Source: Hexactinellida sp. DTS-2022 (lineage: Eukaryota; Porifera; Hexactinellida). Taken from it: a DNA stretch of 64,000 bases. The notes below the pieces were generated by a model. The model ran no database searches. It saw only the letters and a program-made list of their open reading frames with translations, and was not told the DNA's origin. This document shows positions 1-11,166 of this stretch, one piece after another (positions within the stretch are counted from its first letter, which is position 1; each line of letters starts with the position of its first letter). Position numbers and translations under genes: made by a program. The stretch is from positions 2,108,001 through 2,172,000 of the forward strand of contig JAPNXP010000013.1 in NCBI GenBank assembly GCA_028753945.1, given 5' to 3'.

Positions 1-191
1 TAGAAAAATTGATCAAAGTATTCTATGAGTTCTAATACACATTATAATTACATTCAGTAAACATATAGTACCACCTTTACATGAGTGTATAAATCCTTTT
101 ATTCCTTGGGAACTGGACTTTTCTGAAATCTTCCCTATGTTCAAGATATTTGAACAATAATCATGGGTGAATATTAAAAGATTGTTAACAA

Positions 192-887
192 ACCAAAAGG
201 AGATAGAATATCAAATTTTAAACACCCGATGACCCCCAATTATTATTGCATTTTTGAACTGTACTAATTATTCTAAGAAGGACGTAGATACTCGGAATTT
301 CAAAAATCGAAATTTGAATTAGATATCAATAGTTCAAAATAGCCTATTAGTGAATCCATACTAGTCAATAAAAATTCTAGATATTTACTCTATAAGGCGC
401 AAGTTCTATTATAGTGCAAGTTTAACTCTACTACATTAGTAGAAGGGATTTCGCCACATAGAATTTTCGATATCGATTTTATTCTTTTTTTCTATAGATT
501 TTCAAATAATCACTCGATTTTATCAGAATTTTGGCATTATATAATTATTAACTCTATAACTTTGCATTAAAGTTGAAAATCGACGCGGTGAAATTTTATC
601 TACTACTGATAAGGATAATTTTTTTAGGGATAGTTTCTTTCTCTCCGACTTATACTTTTTGAGATATGCGAGCTATACAAAGGTCACTATCCGGAAATCT
701 TGAGGAATTTCTTTTGTACAAAACTTTGACCTTTGGAGACGTCAAAAAGGTTCAATAATGTCCGAATCGAAATTTTCTTTCGGAATTGGATAGATAGTGT
801 ATTAAAGTATAGTTGGAATGCTTAAACAAGAATTTTGCATGATTGAATAATATACATTTAATTTGATATTCTATCTCTAACAAACCA
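192..887 (-). repeat. 884-bp-type TIR element (family R1), copy a, inverted
   Basis: This is the reverse-complement copy of a repeat that recurs at 5774-6657 and 28564-29446. Its ends are inverted repeats of the form GGAGATAGA-ATATCAAATTT. It carries the same internal landmarks as the other copies, such as a phrase about 'ATTCGGACATTTTT' and a long run resembling 'CTATAGATTTTCAAATAATC'. No coding capacity is seen. It looks like a non-autonomous DNA transposon whose superfamily I cannot assign. It is shorter than the other two copies. Confidence 0.7.
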
Positions 888-1006
888 AATATTTTGTATT
901 TCAATGATTTACAATTTTATCAGCCAGAACTAAACTTAAGAGACTACATACATGATTTTTGATTATACCATTCAATTCCCAGCTATCAATAACCTATATG
1001 TCAATA

Positions 1007-1668
1007 CAGGGCCGGATTACCCAATAAGCTATATAAGCTAACTAAGCTATAGCTTGGGGGCCTCGCCAAGTTTGGGGCCTCCACAGCAACACAATTTGGG
1101 GCTTCAATTGTTTTCAAGGCCATCGGAGTAGGGGCCTTGCCGCCATGGCACCCAACTTTATAGGAGCTTCCGATGGTATTGGCATTCGAGACTGAAACAT
1201 ATAAAAAATGAATCGAGGACAACAACGCTACAAGGAAAACTATCTGCCCTGAGCATCATGTGTATTGAAAGTGACAAATTGCGGCAATTAACTTTCAATG
1301 ACATCATAGAAGAATTTACTCGCCAAAAGGTTCGTAAAAAGAAACCTTGCGTCAACATGCAAGGTCTTAAGTTAAGTAACTGTATTGCAGTCCGAACCCA
1401 CTTAATTGATACTGTATAGCCTGTACATATTATTGCTTTCATAAGTAGGGGCGACTGGGCGTTAGTAACTTGTATTTAGGAAGAGGTGTTAATCCTCTCT
1501 TTTCAGTGCTTAGCCTCCATTTTCTATTGTATTCGCCTCTTTTTTTAAGTGAAATTACTATCATTGGTTCCTCTCACCGGGATTTTATTAAACCCCAATA
1601 AAACTCATTGGGTAGGGCCTCTGACACTCATTTAGCTTAGGGCCTCAACATACCTTAGTCCTGCTCTA
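1007..1668 (+). mobile_element. hAT element, internally deleted, with 8-bp TSD TGTCAATA
   Basis: The left end reads CAGGGCCGGATTAC and the right end, reverse-complemented, TAGAGCAGGACTAAGG, which align as terminal inverted repeats. The flanking 8 bp TGTCAATA (999-1006 and 1669-1676) is duplicated, as expected for hAT. Between about 1222 and 1350 the plus strand encodes a remnant of the C-terminal region of a zf-MYM1/TTF-type hAT transposase (LSALSIMCIESDKL followed by FNDIIEEFTRQKVRKK). The element is therefore a deletion derivative of an autonomous hAT. Most of the transposase is missing. Confidence 0.85.
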
Positions 1669-1734
1669 TGTCAATAATACTTCACTTTTGAGTACCTGCA
1701 ACCCAAATGCCTATTTCCTATAAACTGCAGTTTT

Positions 1735-1965
1735 AAGGGTGCTCTGTACTGATATTTTGACACCCGACGACCTAATGTTTTTATTGCGTTTTTGGATAGT
1801 ACTAATATATCTAAGATATCCCTGAAAATATTAGAGTTCTACTATGTATATATCCTTAGTTATGAACTAGACAATGTCAATATAGGCCTAATCCATACTA
1901 GCCAAATATTTACAAAAAATTTTTATGTTAGTTTTTAGCGCGAAACATGTCAATTATAAAATATA
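1735..1965 (-). repeat. Fragment of R1 family, copy d
   Basis: The stretch starting TTGACACCCGACGACCTAAT and continuing through a divergent AGTACTAATA...TCCATACTAG matches the right-hand third of the R1 repeat in inverted orientation. It is strongly diverged and truncated on both sides. Confidence 0.45.
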
Positions 1966-4024
1966 CCTGAGTCAATACTCAATGTTTTAAATCGAACCGA
2001 AATATGCTTTTTCTTTAATCTACTCTATGTTATTGTCATTTTTGTGAAATTGTTCAAAAAAAACCCACTATTTTTCATTAAAAGTATACTAATTCAATTT
2101 TTTTGTATTATATTGCCAAAACTGCCCGCTTTTAAAACATGCGCCTACATATACTGAGCATTTTTAAAAAAAGTTTGACTTTCTAGAATAAAAATTCTCT
2201 TTTTTACATCCATATGCCCAAATGGTCTTTTTTTACACCTTCATAATTAGCATTTAATTAATTTGTGTCGAAGTGGCTGAGTCCAGAATATGAAAGTGCG
2301 AGGAAAAGGAGTTCCTAAACTGCATAAAATAGATAATGTCATTTGAAATTGAATTAGACTATTTTTAGAAATTTAGAGCTTAGCTCTATCTCATTTGGAT
2401 CAGAAGTTGGATTTTTGTCAGCTTTTTAACATATTGCCACTTTGACACCACCATATTTGGGCATTTGAAATCAGAACACATCATTCGAATTATAATATAA
2501 TCCCAAAAGTTTATCCAATGAGTAAGAAATAGTATCATGATGTGACTAGAATTTTAGAGCTAGTCTCTGCTGTCCAGAGATCAACAGTTACAAAATTTGC
2601 TTCGTCATCAAAATTGGGCACATCAAATTACCATATATGGTCATGTTAAAAAGTGTGACACCTAGAGTCCTAAAATGTATTATAAACGTATAGAAAGTCA
2701 GGTATTTACAGTATTTTCTAATGCCTATGATCATTTTATCTCAAAGCGTTTCTGAAATATCAACAGGTGTGAAATGTCAGATTTTTTGCCCCCTTCTGTG
2801 GCCCAAAAGTCCATAACTTATCGAATAATGATTGGATCGTGTTGTGTAACGTCTCATTTTGTGCGCAAATGCTATTTCCATATTTGTATTACCAAATTGG
2901 TGTTTTATATAATACTTTATTGTATATTTGAGGGCCTTGAGGTGTGAAAATATGACAAAACAGACAAAACCATAGTCATAAATTGGTCATAACTCATGAT
3001 ATATTATTGTAAAAGTGTTGAAAACAAATGCTACGCATAGATAAGAAGCTGGCGCATTTTTATGAAGAATAACAGAATTATTCTGCTGTCCAATTTCCCA
3101 CAGTAATATATGATCACCGGGTACTTGCATACCCTTCATATTCTTTTATGCCCCTAATTTCCTAATTTTTGACATATTCCTGAACTTTTTGACGTGAACC
3201 TGTATATTTTGATCTGTAGATTCCGAAATTTTTAATTTTGGGAACAATATATGGCAGTGTAGTATTTTATCACCTCTTTTGATGTTGAAATTCGGAAAAA
3301 TTCGTGGGCCGCTGCCTTAGAATGCTTATAAAACCAAAAATAATAATCAGAAAGTCAAAAAATTTCTCTGGGGTAACACATGATGTATCCTCAGACCCTT
3401 GAAATAGAATTGAAAAATTTTTCTTCTAACATTTTATAACGATAGTTTAGTGCACGACTGCGTTTTATGATTATTTTGAAAAAATGCCCTTTAGCATCGT
3501 TTCTTCTGCAAAAATAAATAAAATAAAAATTATTACTGAGAGGAAATAGTCTCATAATAATATGTTCAAAAATTCAAAAAGATTCAACAATTTTGAAAAA
3601 ATGTCATGCCCATATAAGGAAGTCGACGTCTTATTTTATTAAAAAACACCATCTTGATTGAAAATTAAGAAGAAAAAAAATCATAGAAGTCAATCTCTAT
3701 CTCATCTAGAGTATTCCTAGTAGTAAATTATGCAATTCTGAGATTCACCGTGAACGCCCGAATATCAATACAGATTACCCTTAAGCTACTGTGTCATCTC
3801 AACTGATAACTATCCTTTAAATGTGGATGTGTTAAAAAATCTGCTATTGGAAAGTTAGAGACCACTGTATCTCACACATTTTACAGCAATAGAATACTCT
3901 TTCTACCATTTAATTATCTACACATTTTGAAATGTATTCGTAGTAACTGGTTAAATCAAGAATATTTTGATAAAACATTTCATTTTCCAAATTTGGTAGA
4001 ATTTTAAAGTTTATTATTGAGATT
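1966..4024. other. Two kilobases without recognisable gene
   Basis: No open frame of useful length and no family match was seen here. Parts around 2220-2660 ('CCATATATGGTCAT'-like phrases) resemble 56640-56950, which suggests another diverged dispersed repeat. The sequence is AT-rich with short poly-A/T runs. I see no terminal repeats that would delimit an element. Confidence 0.4.
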
Positions 4025-4960
4025 ATCCCTAAGTTCAGTTGTGCATCCTTTCAAGATGTACGGCGATTATATAATACAGAAAGAACACGTTTAGCCAAGT
4101 CAGCTCCTCATTTGACTATGAAATCCTCTTTTCCGTTTAGCATCGAGCGTCAAGAATGTTAAACTGCTTTGAATGTCGTCAACGAATTAACTATATCTGC
4201 GCTGACTATCCAGAACGAATTGCGTTATTCAGAATATAAAATAAACTCCTGAGTTTGTTGATATCCTTCTTGCTGTTTTGAAATTATTCAGCGTTAATAC
4301 ACCATTTAAATTAATACGTTTGAACGATAATTTCTCTAGACCAGTGGTTCTCAACCTTTAATGGTCCGTGGCCCCCCTACCGAGACCTTCAGTACCTGTG
4401 GCCCCCTAACCTTCAATAAAAAGCCTCGTGTCGAAGGCCTCGTGGCCCCCTAGGGGGGCCGAGGGCCCCGTTTGAGAAAATAGTCAAAGGTCTGGAATCT
4501 AGACCTTTGACTTTGAATGAGAACGATTTCTATTTTTGACTCATGTAGCTTTTTTGGTTATATGCTTGGCAAACGTTACCAGAAAATCTTGCATAATGAG
4601 TAAACAAATATGCACCAGTTTAGACTTGCTTGTATTGGCTTACGACAAATTACTAACCATTTGACTCAATATTGTGGCTTCACATATGTGTTGTCCTCCT
4701 TTCTACAGAGGGATCCCTTGGAACACCATCTGGGTCTATACCGTATGATGTCGGGTTTTAATTATCACATATCATATATTCAAATTCCTAAAATCGAGCG
4801 TCGACTCGAAATTTCTAGCATATTGAACATATTTCTGACCAACAAGACACTTACTTACCTTTCAATAATTCAGTAATTCGTCATGTCATTTTCCTCTCCA
4901 TATTCCACTAGTGATGGTGAATTTAATATGGAACCATTCATTCATTGAGATTCATGACCC
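4025..4960 (+). pseudogene. P-like (THAP9-type) transposase relic, copy A
   Basis: This region translates in several frames into pieces of the C-terminal half of a P-element/THAP9-type transposase. The clearest is the block around 4700-4790 reading PLEHHLGLYRMMSGFNYHIS, which recurs in copies B (27070) and C (55180). Frameshifts and stops are frequent, so it is dead. A hAT-type MITE (4342-4496) interrupts it. P-superfamily enzymes cut and paste DNA with an RNase H-like fold and a GTP-binding insertion; only the conserved C-terminal part is visible. No THAP exon or element end was found beside this copy. Confidence 0.7.
4342..4496. mobile_element. hAT-type MITE inside P-like copy A
   Basis: It starts with CAGTGGTTCTCAACC, a common hAT terminal motif, and contains GGCCCCCTA-rich arms. 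Flanks CTCTAGAC (4334-4341) and ATCTAGAC (4497-4504) agree at 7 of 8 positions, fitting an aged target duplication. Comparing with copy B (26860), which has an uninterrupted CTCTAGACCTTTGAC, supports the insertion. The exact right end is uncertain. Confidence 0.7.
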
Positions 4961-5250
4961 AGGCTTTCATCCAGAAATTTTCCAAATCAATAAGGAATTG
5001 AATTGAAAGCTTCTACAATTAATAATTCAATGCGGAGAATGCGAATTGGTAATCGAAATTGCAATATCTCATGTAATTTGAATATACTATCTTCCATTGT
5101 TAAACCTACTATATTACTATTTTCAATGGGAAAATGTTGGGTGGTCGAATAATTTAGTCGGGTAGTGTAAATAGAAATCACTTTCAATTGAAAATCAGTT
5201 AATTTTCTGTTTAAATTTCACATTTCTAGCCAGCCGAAGATTTATAAATA

Positions 5251-5690
5251 CAGTCGAACCTCCCCTATCCGGCAGCCTCGTCCGGAGGGTGCACGGATCT
5301 TAAAATTTTCCCGAATCTCGGAAATAACCATAAATTTTATTGCATAATCAACTAGTGTTTATGGTCTGATGTCTCCAAGACTATAGTCGAGGGGGACTCT
5401 AGTCTGATGCGCATCCTCCGATCATCGAAACTTGGTTTAACTTTACACAAGGAGTTAATATATTTCGGAAATGAATTGTATATAAATTAGCGAGATTCCA
5501 TATGGCCAAATCCAAACCAATATTTACTGCCCAGATAAGTGTGGTTTACTTTAGTAACATGTTTGACATTCAAATCTGCAAAGATAAACTAAATTTGGGG
5601 CTAATAACAAAAAAAAGGCGACTTAATTTTGAACTTGCACAAAAATGTTTCCCGGTTGAAGGAGGTGTCCGGATCTTGGAGGTTTGACTG
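5251..5690. mobile_element. pogo/Tigger-type MITE, TA target
   Basis: Terminal inverted repeats are CAGTCGAACCTCC at the left and GGAGGTTTGACTG at the right, flanked by TA on both sides (5249-5250 and 5691-5692). The element is 440 bp. The ORF at 5502-5687 looks accidental. This family of ends is typical of Tc1/mariner-pogo non-autonomous elements. Confidence 0.85.
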
Positions 5691-5701
5691 TATCTATCTA
5701 T

Positions 5702-5772
5702 ATATTAAAAGCGCAATTGTTTTGTGTTTGTTTGTGTGTTTGTTTGTTTGTTTGTGTGTTTGTGTGTTTGTA
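5702..5772. repeat. TTTG/TG-rich simple repeat
   Basis: A run of TTTG and TGTG units follows ATATTAAAAGCGCAATTG. The same layout (A-rich start, then TTTG/TG run) occurs at 7150-7200 and, inverted, at 22680-22730, where it seems to be part of Helitron-like 5' ends. Confidence 0.6.
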
Positions 5773-5773
5773 C

Positions 5774-6657
5774 AGAATTAAGGAGATAGAGGCGTAGATT
5801 AATGTATATTAATAAATGATCAAAAATTCTTGTTTAAGCATTCCAACTATACTTTGACATGGTATCTATCCAAATCCGAAAGAAAAATCTGATTCGGACA
5901 TTTTTTAAACCTTTTTTGAGGTCACCAAAGGTCAAAATCATAGTCTTATAAAATAATATGGCTATAGAATAGTGAATAATTGTAAATTCATGAAAAATGA
6001 TATATTTTATTTTAGCCACTCCTAGCTATACTTTGACATGGTATCTATCCAAATCCGAAAGAAAAATTTGATTCGGACATTTTTTTTACCTTTTCGACGT
6101 CACTAAAGGTCAAAATCACCGTCATTTTGTACAAACACATTCCGTAAGAATTTCCGGATAGTGACCTTTGTATAGCTCGCATATCTCAAAAAGTATAAGT
6201 CGGAGAGAAAAAAACTATCCCTCAAAAATGAGCCTTGTCAGTTGTTCTTGGGATTTTGCCGTGTCGATTTTCAACTTTAATACAAAGTTTTAGAGTTAAT
6301 AATTTTATAATGCCAAATTTCCGATAAAATCGAGTGATTATTTGAAAATCTATAGAAAAAAAGAATCAAATCGATATCGAAAATTCTGTGTGGCAAAATC
6401 CCTTGTACTAATGTAGTAGAGTTAAACTTGCACTATAATAGAACTTGCGCCAAATAGAGTAAATAGCTAGAATTTATATTGACTAGTATGGATTCACTAT
6501 TAGGCTAAACTTTGACTATGAATATCTAATTCAAATTTTTCGATTTTTGAAATTCTGAGCATCTATGTCCTTCTTAGAATTACTAGTACTGTTCAAAAAT
6601 ACAATAATATTTAGGGGTCTTCGGGTGTCGAAAATCTACGCCCCTATCTCCTTAATT
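5774..6657 (+). repeat. 884-bp TIR element (family R1), copy b
   Basis: The copy is bounded by AATTAAGGAGATAGAGGCGT at the left and its near-exact inverse at the right (ACGCCCCTATCTCCTTAATT). The internal block with CATGGTATCTATCCAAATCC is present twice within the copy (near 5858 and 6040), so the left part contains an internal duplication of about 180 bp. There is no coding capacity. No target duplication was obvious. Confidence 0.8.
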
Positions 6658-7020
6658 GGAAAGACTACGAGTCCCAGAAAGCTGTAAATTTGTATACAGG
6701 GGTTATTTTGTAATGCGACAACGATTTTTTGAAGAGAAATATTTACATTTGAAGGTGATAAAATATGTTAGCCAATTAAATTCGAGGGCTTGTTAGTATG
6801 GATTAGCAGATTTCATCAATTAATATAAATAGATTGTGCATAATAGAAATATTTTCTGAGGCTCCAATTTGATTGATTGAAAATTAATTCATTTAACCAA
6901 TCAATCATTTTCTATTCTATTGCCTATTTTTCTTCTAGTATTATTTTGATTCGAGCTTTCTTATCGTGCAACTGAAATTTATTGAGCTATTAAAACTCAT
7001 TATTAATGTAATTGCTTTGG
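6658..7020. other. No recognisable feature
   Basis: AT-rich sequence with a small imperfect inverted repeat around 6868-6912 (TTGATTGATTGAAAA and its inverse). No gene or element end could be supported. Confidence 0.4.
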
Positions 7021-7024
7021 GGAG

Positions 7025-7146
7025 GGAAAGGCCGCGAAGCGGCCGTTAATTGTATGGCGTAGTGCCTAACACGAACGAACAAAAGTCCCGAAGCGACTTT
7101 TATGGGAGAGTGATCCGTCGCGAAGCGACCGAGACCGAAGGGCTCG
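7025..7146 (+). repeat. Helitron-like 3' end with GC hairpins
   Basis: Short GC palindromes GGCCGCGAAGCGGCC, AAGTCCCGAAGCGACTTT and GTCGCGAAGCGAC follow each other within 120 bp and end in GGGCTCGTAC. A similar terminus with AGTCGCAAAGAGACCGAGAC lies at 39655-39695. Hairpins of this sort directly before the terminus are a hallmark of Helitron 3' ends. The assignment is by analogy only, as no Rep/helicase gene is present. Confidence 0.45.
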
Positions 7147-7850
7147 TACTATTAAAACACAAACCTGTGTGTATATATGTATATATTTGTTTGTATGTTC
7201 CGAGTTTATTGAAGGAACTGGACGGTTTCCAAATGTGATTTGGCATATGGGAGTAACTTTTGGCACTCACCAACAAATTGAGGTTTCCACTCAAAATCTC
7301 TCACACCTCGACTAGTTATGGCGTCATTATCACATTTCGAGAATCATGAAAATTCACTTAATCGCACATAATTACCGCCCTCTAAGCGATAAAAATCTGA
7401 AAATTTAAAATTACATGGACATTAATGATGCGGACACGTTGGTCACACCAGATCTCAAATATGCTTACTCATTTTCGCACGATGCGTAATCACTCTAATT
7501 TAACAATGAAATTTTATAGATTATGTATCTAACGATAATGAGCTAGACTACATTAGATCTGGTGTGAGTCCTTCGTGTCCGGATCATTAATGTCCACGTC
7601 TATTAAATATAGAATTTTTAGCTCTTAAAGGTTAGAAATTATGAGAGATTAAGTGAATTTTCACGCTTCTCTAAATGTGACAATGACGTCATAAAGTTTA
7701 GAAATTTCGAGTGGAAACCTCAACTTTTTGGCGAAGGCCAAAGGTTACCACTAGATGCTAAAAATCACATTTGAAACCATCCACTTTCTTCAATAAACTC
7801 GAAACATACAAACAAATATTTTTATACACCCAGGTTTGTGTTTAATAGTA
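7147..7850. repeat. Pair of Helitron-like fragments in inverted orientation (H1 forward, H2 reverse)
   Basis: The left arm starts TACTATTAAAACACAAACCT and runs forward. The right arm, from about 7545 to 7850, is its reverse complement and ends AGGTTTGTGTTTAATAGTA. Both contain the family landmarks GGACATTAATGATGCGGAC and CACACCAGAT. Each is only the 5' half of the family consensus, joined near 7500, giving arms of about 300 bp. No coding sequence is present. Confidence 0.7.
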
Positions 7851-7882
7851 TAGATATATATTATCATGTCATATATATTATA

Positions 7883-8305
7883 CTAGCGCGCTAGCCGCTT
7901 CGCGGAGGAACACATCCACACACCAACCGCTTCGCGGTTGGTGTGTGGTTTATACACTTCTAAAATTGATTTTATGCGTAAATAGGCCTAAATAGTCTAA
8001 TTAACAATGTGAATTTTTGTGATTACGTCATCATGTGACAATGTGTAAACATAATTGCAATCTGGTGTGACCAACGTGTCCGCATCATTAATGTACATGT
8101 AAATTAAATTAAATTTTCAGATTTTTATCTCTTAGAGTGTGCGAATTATGTGCGATTAAGTGAATTCTCGAAGTACTCGAAATGTGACAATGACGTCATA
8201 TTCTCGTTGGTGTGTGATAAATTTGGGTGTAAACCCACCAAACCGAAAATTACATTTGGTAACCGTCGTTTCTTCAATCTCCTCGGAAAATGCATACAAT
8301 TAATA
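7883..8305 (-). repeat. Helitron-like element H3, reverse, with 3' hairpin end
   Basis: Read on the minus strand this copy ends with the palindromic hairpin around CCAACCGCGAAGCGGTTGG, a second hairpin CCGCGAAGCGG and then GCGCGCTAGTAT, consistent with a Helitron-type CTAG terminus. The interior matches H1 and the copies at 33738-34655. At its 5' side it abuts H4 head-to-head at about 8305. Confidence 0.6.
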
Positions 8306-8346
8306 CACAAGCCTTCATGTGTGTATGTGTGTATATATTTGTTTGC

Positions 8347-8609
8347 AGGGGCGGCACGTCATTTCGAAAAGTGGTACGGCGGAGAATTTTACTGTATTCT
8401 AATGTGGTCCGGCGACGCCGCACAAGGTATTTGAGTGTGGTCCTTGATCATAAAAGCATTATTGGATAAATTATCAATGAATTGTTTAATTTCGAACGGA
8501 TAGAGGTGGTACTACACAGCTGGCCATCCTGAAGTTGCGCGGCGGCGCCGGCCCACTCTGAAAAGTGGTACGGCGCTCGCCGCACCAGCCGTACCGGGTG
8601 TGCCGCCCC
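8347..8609. mobile_element. hAT-type MITE in H4
   Basis: Left end CAGGGGCGGCACGTC and right end GGTGTGCCGCCCCTG are inverted repeats. The flanks share GTTTG but a full 8-bp duplication is not clear. The interior repeats GTGGTACGGCG-like phrases on both arms, so much of the element is one long imperfect inverted repeat. Confidence 0.75.
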
Positions 8610-8883
8610 TGGTTTGTATATTCCGAGTTGATTGAAGTAACTGAACGGTTTCCAAATCTGATTTAGGCATATAGGGATAACATTTGGCACACGCCAACAA
8701 GTTGAGGTTTCCACTCAAGATTTCTCACACCTCAACAAGTTATGACTTCATTGTCACATTTCGAGAAGCATGAAAATTCACTTAATCGCATATAATTCCT
8801 GCCCTCTAAGAGATAAAATCTGAAAATTTATTGGAACATGGACATTAATGATGCAGACATCTTGGCCACACCAGATTGTGATT

Positions 8884-9028
8884 CACGGGCGTCGCACGGC
8901 TCTAAAAAATCTCGGCCAAACAGTTAAAGTGGTCCGGCCAAAACTGGACCGCTATATATAATATAGTAGAATAAATGAAAATTGGTTCGGTCATGGCCGG
9001 ACTAGCCGGACCGTGTGCTACGCCTATG
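8884..9028. mobile_element. hAT-type MITE in H4 (second)
   Basis: The left end CACGGGCGTCGCACGG and the inverted right end CATAGGCGTAGCACACGG align as terminal repeats. The interior has TGGTCCGGCCAAA on one side and GGTTCGGTCATGGCCGGAC on the other. The target duplication is not clear. The right end type CGCCTATG also occurs in the verified element at 48668-49106. Confidence 0.55.
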
Positions 9029-9115
9029 TAATTATGGTTACTCATTATCGCATGAGGACGTGATCACTAAGATTTCACATTGTTAAATTCTCCTATTTAG
9101 GCCTGTTGCGTGGTA

Positions 9116-9847
9116 ATCTGAGATAGTAGTATACTGAGATTTCCACTTTATAAAGATTGGATATTTGTTTACAGTAGTATTCGGAGATTTACTATAGAAT
9201 CCTGATATCTACTTAGTTCCGATTACTCACGCATTTATTGATGTTATTGATTGTTTATGAACATGCTAATCTATCTATCAAGTAATTTTATGTCTGAACA
9301 CTACTTGGGTGTGGATAATATTAAGTTACTGTCTGATCAGTATTTTTCCTGGAATAATATAATCACAAAAGCTTTAGGAAGAGTTCATTAACTAAGTGGC
9401 GAAAAGTTTTGTATCATTTGATTTTACAGGCGGACCCACAGTTTTTAACAAAAAAAGAATACTAATGGTGAACGAGTATAAGTAACTTGGCCCAGATGGA
9501 GAATTCATAATCACACGAAATAATATTCTTTCTGCAAAATCTTTCAGATAATATCTGGTTATCAGAATGTATTGAACCATCGTAATTTATTACTCATAGG
9601 ATATGTAATGAAATATTTTCAAACATTTCGGCAAGAATAGAAGAATATTTTATTCCTGAATACTACAATAACATGTAAAAACTACACTTCATGTTTCGTC
9701 CCGGCTTGGACTCATCAGTTGCGTTTCCTTTCACGCAATTTTCTTGAGGTTGTAGAAAGATGGAAAGTGTATTGTTGAAGAATTTGTGATTATTCTATGG
9801 TATAAACGTGGTTTGTGTTGTTACCATAAGTTGGTGTAGGACTGTTA
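9116..9847. other. No recognisable gene
   Basis: AT-rich sequence. A stretch at 9690-9780 has TCGTCCCGGCTTGGACTC but no frame, repeat pair or known motif. The small ORF at 9392-9580 has no support. Confidence 0.35.
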
Positions 9848-10185
9848 TTAATCATAGAGATGACTGGTTGCAAATGACACCCAAAATTTGTTATATAAAT
9901 TGCTGCTTGAAGGGCTCGGACAAGCTCTGAGTAAACTCCACCTTATTTCTCGCACAATAGATCCTTCCACCGTGTAATCGTCCTTAGCTACATAAATATC
10001 TGCCTCTAGAATGGCTGAAGCGGCTCGTAACGCGTCTGGGATAGAAGTGGGCCAGGTTCCTACGTCTTGGAATAGGTTCTCGCTTATCATTGGCTCAACG
10101 TCGCTTTCGTCCTCAGACACAGTTGCAGATGGATCCGGAGGAACCACATCGATAGTTTCATCCTCAACTCTTTCAATGTCTTCTG

Positions 10186-11166
10186 GGCCCGTATTCACTA
10201 ATATTACTTAGTACCAGGCATGGGGCCAAGCCCCAAAGGGCTTAAGCCCTTTGGACTTAAGCCCATTTTTGAGAGGGCTTAAATCCGGACTTAAGTCCTC
10301 CTTTAATAAAAGGGCTTAAGTCCGGACTTGGACTTAAGCCCTTTACAGATGAGCTTCAAGCCCTTTTCAAGCCCTTTTTCAAGCTCTTTTCAAGGCACTT
10401 ATTCAATAAATACGGTATGGATTTCTAAATAATTAGAGTAAAAGACTTAAGTCCGGACTTAAGCCCTTTATTAAGGGCTTGAGCTTGGACTTAAGCCCTT
10501 TTTCAAAAAGGGCTTGGATTTAAGCCCTTCTAATCAGGGATGAGCTTGGACTTAAGCCCTTTTGAAAGGGCTTGACCCCATGTCTGCTTAGTACTTAAGT
10601 ACTAAGTACGTACTTAGTTAAGTACATACTTAAGTCGTATTCACTAAGAAATATTGTTGTACTTAAGTACATACTTAACAAAGTACGTACTTAAGTACGA
10701 AATTGAATTATATTTATTGAATTATATTTAATAGCATAGCATATTAGTGTATGGAATGCTATTGTAATAGCTTGCTGTATTCTTTTAACTTTAAAAAGAA
10801 TATTCTCAATGAAGTTCCTGTGATTTTTGTGCTTGAGAAAAAACAGACTTTTAGAAAACAACAACCAATTGTAATAAATGTTGAAAATAGAATCATAAAC
10901 TTCCCCTAAAGTAAAGCAAGTACTACTAGAAATCTAATACAATGTTATAATTAAACACCAACGTCTAAAGAGTCAATAAAAGAAAATTCTTATAAGTTAA
11001 GTCAACTTAGTAGGTTACTTAAGTTTTGTACTTAAGTATGTACTTAAATACACACTTAAATCTTAGTGAATACCAATCTTAGTGAATACGACTTAAGTAC
11101 ATACTTAGTACTTAAGTACTAAGTACGTGCTTAAGTACGTACTTAACTTCTTAGTGAATACGGGCC
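10186..11166 (-). mobile_element. Harbinger-derived MITE (deletion derivative of the element at 60.4 kb)
   Basis: Both ends carry GGCCCGTATTCACTAA and the 3-bp CTG flanks both sides (10183-10185, 11167-11169). Behind the ends are palindromic arrays of TACTTAAGTA/AGTACGTACTT. The interior is the reverse complement of the Harbinger at 60386-60665 joined directly to its 61430-61545, so the coding region is deleted and a short T-rich overlap marks the junction. It contains the nested hAT MITE at 10215-10586. Confidence 0.85.
10215..10586. mobile_element. hAT MITE nested in the Harbinger MITE, TSD CTTAGTAC
   Basis: It starts CAGGCATGGGGCCAAGCCC and ends with the inverse of CAGACATGGGGTCAAGCCC. 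Perfect 8-bp duplications CTTAGTAC lie at 10207-10214 and 10587-10594. The 372-bp interior is made almost entirely of AAGGGCTTAAGTCC/GGACTTAAGCCC units in both orientations, so it can fold on itself repeatedly. Confidence 0.92.

Larger units (their letters stand above)
8306..9115 (+). repeat. Helitron-like element H4, forward, split by two hAT-type insertions
   Basis: The 5' part (8306-8346, ATTAATACACAAGCC then the TG-rich run) continues at 8610 with TATATTCCGAGTTGATTGAAG and follows the family consensus to about 8880, then resumes near 9030. The interruptions at 8347-8609 and 8884-9028 have hAT-like ends. The 3' hairpin end is missing from this copy. Confidence 0.6.

Noticed and set aside
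8150-8434. 94-codon ORF in H3/H4
   Set aside because: Crosses the boundary between a Helitron-like repeat and a hAT MITE; not conserved in the other copies.
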